Part shown: positions 56,069 through 64,000 of the stretch, piece by piece | Layout: every line of letters starts with the position of its first letter | Position numbering within the stretch: the first letter of the stretch is position 1 | DNA from: Strongylocentrotus purpuratus | Taxonomy: Eukaryota; Echinodermata; Echinoidea; Camarodonta; Strongylocentrotidae | Assembly: GCF_000002235.5 (NCBI RefSeq) | Contig: NW_022145613.1 | Coordinates: forward strand, 2,936,001 to 3,000,000 | Length of the DNA: 64,000 nucleotides | Direction: 5' to 3' | The notes under the pieces: model-generated | What the model was told of the DNA's origin: nothing | What the model saw: the letters and a program-made list of their open reading frames with translations, nothing else | Database searches by the model: none | Position numbers and translations under genes: made by a program

Positions 56069-57689
56069 TTGAAACCATGATTCAAAAAGCACAGAAAGGA
56101 AAGGGAATTCTGAGGAAGATAACTTTTTGTTATTCGTCAAGATATGTTTATACAAGGTCAATTCCCGGTAATTAAAAAATGAAACCACATGCTTTCCATA
56201 ATGCAAATACAGTGTGTATATAATAATCTTTGCATATGAAATTATGAATCACATTATGAAGATGCAAATTGCTTTGTTAGTTCAAAAAGATGGCATTTGC
56301 AACAAATTTAACTTCTTCTTCTCAACTCACTACACAATCTCGGTCCAGTGCAGGACGCAGGATCTGGCCCTGGCTTTGAAACCCTCTAGGCCCGTTGCAC
56401 AAAACTTACCATAGATGGTAAAGTTTGCCATCAATGAATATAACACAGCATATTTAGTTATGTGTACCGGTACACCTTCATATTTGAATAGATTACTTGA
56501 AAAATTATTGAAAAGATGATGACTTGTCTGTGGAATTGCATGAACAGCAAAGTTGTAAAATGATTATTGCAAAAAATAATAACATAGCAACAAGAACAAC
56601 AACCAAAAAGCACCGTTAAATATCTCTGCACCAAACACTCGCCCCAAAAATATAAAATCTTCCAATCATACAATTATACTTTATCATTGTCTTTAGAGTT
56701 GACTAGCACACATTCTTGCCCACTGTTTACTGTTTTTGTCAGCTATCAACCAACTACTCTTAAGGTAACGTTTAGTCCAGGTACTAAAAAGGAATTGTAC
56801 CAAAACTTTGTAGAAAATGGTCTCATATTGTTCCTGTTTGTATGAAAAGATACAGTGCCACACATTTTGATGTTCCATGCATCATTATAGACATTGCTTA
56901 GAGTGAACCTGGAGAACTTCGAAGTTGAGGCAACCTTGCAAATCTAGCAACACCAAATCTCACTGCAATGCAATTATATCATAGAGGTTTATTCAAATCA
57001 CCCACACAGCTGTATAAATTGTAAATTTTAAGTTGTAAATTTCGAGTCGTAAATTTTAAGTTGTAAATATTACACATTACAACCATATGACAGTAGTAAG
57101 ATCGTAGACAGAATATAAGTTAGTTTTCACCTCTGAAACAACTGCGATGGAGCTTAGATTTTTTTTCTCCCCTTCTTTTCAATCTGATAAAAAATTTATG
57201 GAATGAAACATAACAATATATGGGTTTGAGGTTGGACTGGAAAATCATCTTCAGAAACCTACAAACCCTTATCAAACTTGACATCATTTTAATAAAATAT
57301 TGAAAGAAAACTTGTCTTGCAATCTGAGCTTCATCATTTCTTTAATTTTTCCACACATTTAACCCATAGTGTTACAGGGTTTCCAAAGGTCTTAATCAAT
57401 CAGCTCTGCCTCCTCAAATTGGTGTTAATACTACTTCCCTTTCTCTCTTACATTCTTAAGACGAAGGGTTTACACGTACACAAGCCTTAATCTAGAAGAC
57501 TGAAAAGTAAGACACGCCCCTTGCATTAACTTCTCTTTAATACTACTAACAATATCTCCTTCCAACTGATGACATCCTAAACCCATCAAACCCAACACAG
57601 ATAGGTCACATAGTAATGGAATCTTTACTTTCTTTCGATGCATTTTCTCTTCCATCAAGGCTGAACTTGATTATCCTTCTCTCTTGACC

Positions 57690-58330
57690 AGTGGTGTAAG
57701 AACATATCAAAACTGGACATAGTCAAGCTGGTTTCCTTCAGTTCTCTGACCATCAAACTAAAGCTCTGTATCTCAGTTGTCCTAGCATCTTTCTCTCTTG
57801 ACTAGTTATGGAAGGACATATTAAAACTGGACATGGTCAAGCTGGTCTCCTTCAGTTCTCTGACCATCAAACCAAAGCTCTGCATCTCAGTTGTCCTTGC
57901 ATATTGCCGACTTGGAGAAAAGACATCTCAAAACTGGACATGGTCAAGCTGGTCTCCTTCAGTTCTCTGACCATCAAACTAAAGCTCTGTATCTCAGTTG
58001 TCCTCTCATCTTGCTGACTGGAAGAAAAGACATCTCAAAACTGGACATGGTCAAGTTGGTCTCCTTCACCTCTGACCATCAATCTCAAGATCTCCATCTC
58101 AGCTACTCTTGTCCCTCAGCCCACTGGTGGTTTCATGTCTCAACACTGGACATACATGTAGTCATATAGGTCTCTTCCACTCTTTGACCATCGATTCCAA
58201 GTTTTCCATCTCAGCTTTCCTTGTCTCTTGCCATCTGGCGGAAAAATGTCTCGAAACCTGACATGGTCAAACTGGTCTCCTTCAATTCTCTGACCATCGA
58301 TCTCAGGTTCTCTATCTCAATGTCTTTAGC
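57690..58330 (-). repeat. Tandem repeat of about six 105-110-bp units covering gene C's last exon
   Basis: On the minus strand each unit has ATGGTCAGAGAACTGAAGGA, then GACCAGCTTGACCATGTCCA and GACAACTGAGAT. The first unit (58236-58330) is the coding end of gene C; the rest follow its stop codon. Unit length is not a multiple of three, so the MVRELKETSLTMS peptide falls in shifting frames. Confidence 0.8.
58211..58330 (-). CDS. Gene C terminal exon
   Basis: After acceptor AACCATCTAG| it reads AKDIEIENLRSMVRELKETS, then LTMSGFETFFRQMARDKES and TGA at 58211-58213. Phase 0 with the previous exon. Confidence 0.65.
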   Translation of the reverse strand, partial: AKDIEIENLRSMVRELKETSLTMSGFETFFRQMARDKES

Positions 58331-61300
58331 CTAGATGGTTAAAAAGAGACATATAATAAAAAGAGAAATAAAATATGGCAGCTCCATTAATCACATATAT
58401 ACATATAAATGTAGCTTCTTCAGTAAGATAACATACATGTATGTTTACTACACACATCATGGCAAAGACATATATTAGGCGGTGTCACACAGAGGCCAAA
58501 AATCTGGATTTTAGTTATCCTCTTAATTGCTGTCTGTCACCAATTATCCCATTAAAAATCCTCTAACGAAGCAAGATTTTTTAAGGGATTTTTCTGTGTG
58601 ACACCGCCTAGTATTAACCCAATTTCAATTGTCTAGTCCATCAGCGACTGGAATGTGAAAGTTACAAATAGCATATGACACATGATATTATTCAAGCTTG
58701 ATTTCTACAGGCAATAATGTTATTGAATTTGCCAGAGTTGGTTTCTTGAAAGTCTTTGTGACGCTGTAATCAAATTCCTTACATATCAAGAGTACGGTAA
58801 AGGTACTCACTCGATTGTAAGCAAGTGTTTAAAGGAAAAGTCCACTCAAAAAAAAAAAATTTAAAAAGCAGAAAAATCAGACAAACCAATCAAAAAAAGT
58901 TTGAGCAAAATCGGATAACTAATAAGAAAGTTATGAATTTTTGAAAAAGTATGTAAAACTATGGAACAATGAGAATCACAACACAAATATTGTAATTCAT
59001 AATTATTGATTTTTATATAAATAGTTTATAAAAATTCAATTTTTCATGATTTAACTTGACAAAAATTACTCTTTATTTGTGCATCCACACAAAAACATAT
59101 TACTAACAATCTAACTTGGATGCTGGTGTGAAGAAATAAGATTCTTAGGGTGAAAATAGGAAATTTATATTATCAATATAAAGAAAATAATCAGTGGATA
59201 GTGAGGACCATACATCACAGACTCATGAGTGAGTTGCCAATTTGTGTAGGGATTTTCAAAGTTTTTAATGTCATTACAAATTCATAACTTTCTTATTAGT
59301 TATCCGATTTTGCTCAAACTTTTTTTTGATTGGTTTGTCTGATTTTTCTGGTTCTATTGAAAGTAAGTTATTTTTGGAGTGGACTTGGGCTTTAAAAAGA
59401 ATATATAACATTTGTCCTCAAAGAAAAAAAGGAAATTCAAAAATTGTTAACAGAATCTATGACTTTTTATAAAGAACCTGAAGTGCCAGAAAAGAAGTAT
59501 TGAGTGATATCGACAGTGTCATCCAATATGCCTATACATACACGGTCTAAATTAATCTGATTTCATAGGGGGTTGTTTTGCTACCACAATCCTGATTTTA
59601 AAATGTGTCGTTCGGTCATATTTAGTGAGGTACGTATCAATTCTTTCCCAAATCACTGGTTTGAAAAAAACCATGGACACATCCACATTTGGAATATATT
59701 GATATGAGGTTAGGCTCTTCAAGTCAGCAGAAGGATATGAATTTATTTCCAAAATACCTACAAGACAAAAGAATAACATTGGAGAAACCACAAACATTTA
59801 GTGTACAGTACATGCAGTCAACAAAGTACATTATTTGCATGATAAATGCTTACTTGTTAGGCACAACATATAATCTACATTACAAGGAGACAACCTTTAC
59901 AACTCTGCACATCTGACTATACGTGTGGATGGGTTAATGAATGAGTTATGTATGATGTCTCGTTTCAATTCATGCTGAAATACATGAACCAAGTCATGAT
60001 AAGGTTCATTCAAAATTACTAAAAAATTATTAATATTAGCTGATGAAATAATGGAGACATGAACACACAGGAGAACTTTACCATGCAAATACAGTGAATG
60101 TTGGGTTTCTTTTTTTGTATGGGGGGACAAATAAATCAAAACCAAATCCAAATGAAAACAAACTTTATACCTGCATCTGAACTTGCAACAATTGGGATTC
60201 CATATGAATTTCCCTCCTCACTTCAGACAGGATAGACTGTCTCACCTAGAGGAACAATGGAACAACCCAGTACCCAAATCATAAACATGCATTGTGAATA
60301 AACATCATAGAATTCTAAAGCTGATCCATTCAGTTAGAAGATATTTCCTTGAAAATGTCAAATTCTAGTAGTTGGCTGCTTCAAAAATCTTAAAGGAAAA
60401 TTATATACATGCCTTCAAGTAACTCAAATATTTCACCTATTAAAAGGGACAGGCTATTTCAATTCAACATACAACAAAAGAAATTAAATGAATGCATGTT
60501 AGATAAAAACTGTAATATGGCATTAGTAAAGAGATTAGAGAACTACATGTATAATCAATTATCTTGTAATTCAATGAAATACCATGAATCTAAGGAAAGA
60601 CTAAAATTAATGGATTCCCATAAACCTGGAAAGATGAAATGTACAATCATATGAAAACATGTTGTTAGTGCTTGCTGATGATAGACATGGTCAAACAAAT
60701 AATTGATTGTATTTGCAAAAATGTAAACATAACTTCATGCATTTAAAGTCTTTTCTAGGCTTCTTTGTTGTAATTTAATAGAAGCTGATCTCTAGGTTTA
60801 ACGATGAAGTTGAAGTGGTGAAATGCCTCCAATTGCTTTCCTTTTTTGGTCATTTTCTGAGATCCTTAATGTATAAATTAAATGTATTAATTTAATGGTT
60901 TTCTAATAAGCAGCGATTATAGAGACCACAATTAGCTCCCTCAATATTTCTGCACATTCCATATTTCATTTTTAAACAAAAGACAGTTGCAGAGCTTATA
61001 TTTCTATTTCTCTTACTCAATAAGAGTATCAGAGATTGATCATATGAAACTTTAAAATCATAAAAAGATAGTCCATAAAGATTTATGTGTTACATTAGAG
61101 TAAGGTATCATTATACAGATTTATTATCTCGAGTAGAACATGAGAGAGAATGATAACAACAAGCCAGATGAGAGTCTATGCATTTAGAAGCAATGAAGCA
61201 GAAAATGACAGTGATTGATCCTTACCTCTCTGACTGCCATGACAACATCTTGCTTGGCTTGAGCTTTCATCTTCTTCAGGTCACTCTGTGCTTTCTGCAG

Positions 61301-61772
61301 CTCCTCGATCAACTCCCCCTGGCTCAGGGTTTGAGGGAATGGAAGGTCACCGCAGGCGGAAGCGACCTCATCAGTCAGGTCTGCCTCTCCTTCCGAGCGA
61401 TTCCCGTCATCGCTTTCATCCACCGAGCCACCGTGGGTGGCATCGGCCAGGAGATTCCTGCGCTTTGGTGATGATGCTCTTGCAGACCAGGCAGGAATGG
61501 GCGAGGTGCTGTACTCCAGGGCTTGGAGATCATCCAGGAAGCTACGCAGGGATGTCTGCTCTTTGAGTAAATCTACCATCTGACACATGACTTGAGACAG
61601 GCCAGGTGACCACAAAGACTCCTCTTTAGTTTCATGCTCCTGTGATCAAAACAAAATACACCATCAAATACTCTTATTCAACATGATAGAAACATAATGA
61701 ACTCATAATTCAGATGCTACTGATAAAAAAACTAAAGATTCTAAGCAATTCAAATTGTTAGCAGGAATGATA

Positions 61773-61828
<56 letters not shown>

Positions 61829-61850
61829 AATGATGATAATGATGATGAGA

Positions 61851-61900
<50 letters not shown>

Positions 61901-63708
61901 AAGATGATGATAAGATGATAAGATGATAAGATGATGACGATGATGATGATGATAAGAATGATGACGATGATGTTGATGACGATGATGATGTTGATTATGA
62001 TGATGATGATAATGATGATAATGACGATGATGTTGATGACGATGATGTTGATGACGATGATGATGTTGATTATGATGATGATGATGATGATGATGATGAC
62101 GATGATGTTGATGACGATGATGATGTTGATTATGATGATGATGATAATGATGATAATGATGATGATGATGGTGATGATGGTGGTATAATGCAATGATGAT
62201 GATTTATTTATTTATTTATTTATTTATTTATTTCTGATCTTTTGACAGGGTAGCCCATTCACCAGCAAGTAGTGGTCTTCCATGGGGCCCTGAATGAACA
62301 TATTTACATCGTTTATAACATTTATACAGAACAGTTACAAAAATAATACTCGTTTGCAAAATTAACATATATCATTAACCTAGTAAGCAGTAATGTCAAT
62401 AGGAAAATATTAATTAAGTCGCAATTATGTGAATAAGACATGTAAATATTACAGAACATGCACGTAGTGTATGTACGGCTGAGCCATTCACAAATTACAA
62501 CTTTGTTTAAACAATCTCTTAAATGAATTGACAGAGGAAGCCGTTCTCAACGAATTATCTAGCTTATTCCATTCAAATATGGAAGAAACTATTGGGCTAC
62601 ACTTATAACAATCAGTGTGAAATCTAGGCACACGTAAACATCCACTGTCTACTTGCCTTGTATGATGCGCATGTACATCATTAGGATTGATTAAGCCTAC
62701 CTGAAGGTAAGAGGGTGCTAAGTTATGAACGCATTTATATATCATCATAACGCGACTTAACTCAAACCGCTTGTCTAGTGTCATCCATTTAAGACTTGTG
62801 AACAAATCAGCCGACGGTGTGTCATATGTCTTGTTCAATATTATTCTTGCGGCCCTCTTTTGAATTTTTTGCAGCTTAGTTGTATGAGAATGAAATCGGT
62901 TCGACCATACAACAGAGCAGTAATCTAATCGTGGCAACACTAGACTGTTATAAAGTAACTTTAAGGATTTTTGAGGCAAAAAACTCTTTGCTCTCTTTAT
63001 CATGCTAATGTTTTTCTGGGTAAGTTTACTTACGTTTTCGATTTGTTTAGACCATTTCAATTCTTCATCTATCAAAAGTCCTAGGCATTTGGTGAATTGA
63101 ACTCTTTTGATCAAATTGCCGTTTAATGAAATGGTGAAAGATTCAATTTTCTTGAGATTAGCAGGAGAGCCTATTAACATGACACAAGTTTTTTCAGTGT
63201 TAAGAACAAGACGATTTTCCTTAATCCATGCCATGACTCTGTTTAACGCAACAGTTAATTTTTCTTCCACAACAGTTGCATCATTTGCACTGACGGTAAG
63301 TGTCGTATCGTCAGCATACATATCTATGGTACCTTCAGGAGTACATTCAGGTAGACTATTAACATATATTGAAAATAAAAGGGGACCAAGAATTGAACCT
63401 TGTGGCACACCTAATTTGATGGTTGATGGATGCGACTTGGCTCCTTTGAATTGGGTCACTTGTTGTCGATCCCCTAAATATGATAAGCACATCGATGATG
63501 CAGGCGGTAGTGTTAGTGGTGCAATGATGATATGAATGATTACAGGAATCATAAAAATAAGAAGACTGAATATGACTAAGATATAAAAAAAAGTCATACC
63601 GTATCCCTGGAGATCACTGCCTGGAATTTCTCCAAAAGATTCTTTTCAAGACTTTGAATCTCATCCTTGATCTTGTGACGAACAGATGACAAGCTTTGTA
63701 AGTCAGAT
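58211..63708 (-). CDS. Gene C: unidentified coiled-coil protein, C-terminal part
   Basis: Four exons (63600-63708, 61226-61640, 60171-60245, 58211-58330) run to a TGA; the 5' part lies right of the window. Visible parts: a heptad-rich SSVRHKIKDEIQSLEKNLL, a CQMVDLLKEQTSLRSFLDDL helix, an acidic low-complexity stretch (SVDESDDGNRSEGEADL), then long coiled coil LIEELQKAQSDLKKMKAQ, VRQSILSEVRREIHMESQ and IENLRSMVRELKETS. The last three exons join in phase 0. The first does not fit the second in phase, so a further exon or another border lies between. I do not recognise the family; coiled-coil scaffold or cytoskeletal proteins would look like this. Confidence 0.6.
58478..58608. mobile_element. 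131-bp MITE with TA flanks
   Basis: GGCGGTGTCACACAGA and TCTGTGTGACACCGCC are 16-bp perfect inverted ends, flanked by TA (58476-58477, 58609-58610). In an intron of gene C. Confidence 0.75.
58832..59392. mobile_element. 561-bp MITE with long inverted repeats and TA flanks
   Basis: Ends AAGGAAAAGTCCACTC and GAGTGGACTTGGGCTT, with inner arms AATCAGACAAACCAATCAAA and ATCGGATAACTAATAAGAAA repeated inverted near 59280-59350, giving about 120-bp arms. TA at 58830-58831 and 59393-59394. Intron of gene C. Confidence 0.75.
60171..60245 (-). CDS. Gene C internal exon
   Basis: 75 bp, 25 codons, phase 0 both ends: VRQSILSEVRREIHMESQLL then QVQMQ. Acceptor TTCCTCTAG|, donor GCAG|GTATAA. Heptad pattern continues from the upstream exon. 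Confidence 0.65.
61226..61640 (-). CDS. Gene C internal exon: acidic linker and coiled coil
   Basis: 415 bp. Acceptor TTTTGATCACAG|, donor GAGAG|GTAAGG. Frame: SMKLKRKSLWSPGLSQVMCQ, SLRSFLDDLQALEYSTSPIP, an acidic Ser/Glu/Asp patch, and LIEELQKAQSDLKKMKAQ. G+C content is clearly higher than in the flanking introns. It enters with one base needing two from upstream. Confidence 0.68.
61768..62178. repeat. (GAT)n microsatellite with GAC, GTT and AAT variants
   Basis: About 410 bp of GAT/ATG triplets; the right half has a higher-order pattern GATGATGTTGATGACGATGA repeated several times. In an intron of gene C. Confidence 0.9.
62201..63519 (-). mobile_element. 5'-truncated Jockey/CR1-like LINE with 12-bp target duplication
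   Basis: The minus strand encodes the RT C-terminal half: LGVPQGSILGPLLFSIYVN, the catalytic YADD in IDMYADDTTLTVSA, LNTEKTCVMLIGS, then LLYNSLVLPRLDYCSVVWSN and QKIQKRAARIILN, stop at 62488. A 3' UTR of about 290 bp ends in (AAAT)n at 62203-62233. TGCAATGATGAT flanks it at 62189-62200 and 63520-63531. The frame is open throughout, suggesting a young insertion, 5'-truncated as is usual for LINEs. Confidence 0.8.
63600..63708 (-). CDS. Gene C upstream coiled-coil exon
   Basis: 109 bp, acceptor CCATTTTAG|, donor ATACG|GTATGA. Reads SDLQSLSSVRHKIKDEIQSL, then EKNLLEKFQAVISRDT. It enters needing two upstream bases and ends in phase 0, which does not fit the exon at 61226-61640 directly. Confidence 0.58.
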
Positions 63709-64000
63709 CTAAAATGGAAAAAGATCAAATGATAAGTTCATAGTTATGGTTCTGCATCATAGTTCAAACATGTCCAGATCAATAAGAAGTACTTACCAAA
63801 ACTAGAACACTTCGATCAGCAATATAAATTTTGATGAAGTTGATAAGAACTGGATTGTGACAAGGTTCCTAGAAGATACATGTACATTAGCTCTGTTTTT
63901 TGTATTGTGCTGTCTTTAGAATTGGATACAATTGTTATAGTCAGTTTTTCAAGATTCTGAATCGCTAGCTCTGGATGAAGCAACATAACCTGAAAAAAAT

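Larger units (their letters stand above)
51460..57680. other. AT-rich non-coding region between gene B and gene C
   Basis: No exon recognised. Contains a C/G-rich patch at 52040-52330 with repeated GGATAATTA/CAATTAC-type motifs, short TA and CT tracts (52918, 53242), a 24-bp stem hairpin at 54318-54400 and a near-perfect hairpin at 55855-56068. Confidence 0.4.

Noticed and set aside
55832..56206. 124-codon minus-strand frame
   Set aside because: It spans the two arms of a hairpin and shows no protein-like features.
61750..62193. Ile/Ser- and Met-rich open frames
   Set aside because: Translations of the GAT microsatellite.
63798..63869. Minus-strand block with acceptor CTTCTAG and donor GTAAGTA, looking like another gene C exon
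   Set aside because: Only one frame is open and its phase does not fit the next exon; the fitting frame gives a stop at the junction.

Overview
The window is animal nuclear DNA: split genes with GT-AG introns, long AT-rich non-coding stretches, microsatellites and many transposon remnants. tRNA-headed SINEs with a shared body, G/C-run MITEs with 8-bp target duplications, CryptonA-like, Gypsy, Harbinger-like and several LINE fragments together suggest a marine deuterostome, most likely an echinoid (sea urchin). The species call is inference.

Left and centre (about 362-48635, minus strand): two head-to-tail copies of one large STAND NTPase gene of the NWD1 type. The order of parts is an N-terminal DUF4062-like region, a linker, a NACHT ATPase, a helical region and a WD40 propeller array. 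Copy B (36419-48633) appears complete: 13 coding exons whose phases all agree, giving 1698 aa. Copy A (362-25904) has the same first 12 exons with identical lengths and open frames; its last exon lies left of the window. By eye the proteins are roughly 95% identical, so the duplication is fairly young or the copies are homogenised. The clearest difference is intron 3: 493 bp in B and 13,780 bp in A.

Copy A intron 3 (9454-23233) is a nest of mobile DNA: a broken CryptonA-like element, a 6.75-kb element with inverted ends and an 8-bp target duplication, a Harbinger-like fold-back element and a Gypsy fragment. Inside the 6.75-kb element, on the minus strand, two exons with good splice sites and a poly(A) signal form a small unrecognised gene or captured gene piece (16541-17233, possible first exon ending at 18742).

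Between A and B (26-36.4 kb): a LINE fragment, an inverted plus-strand relic of a third NWD1-like copy (30862-31500, with an in-frame stop), AT-rich DNA, and a 1.2-kb fold-back element built from CAATTG palindromes (33406-34621).

Right (48.6-64 kb): mostly non-coding, with hairpin elements, a 421-bp TTC microsatellite and MITEs. From 58211 to 63708 are the last exons of an unidentified coiled-coil gene C on the minus strand, whose 5' part lies beyond the window. Its terminal exon is copied in tandem about five more times downstream, and one intron holds a (GAT)n tract and a 5'-truncated LINE.
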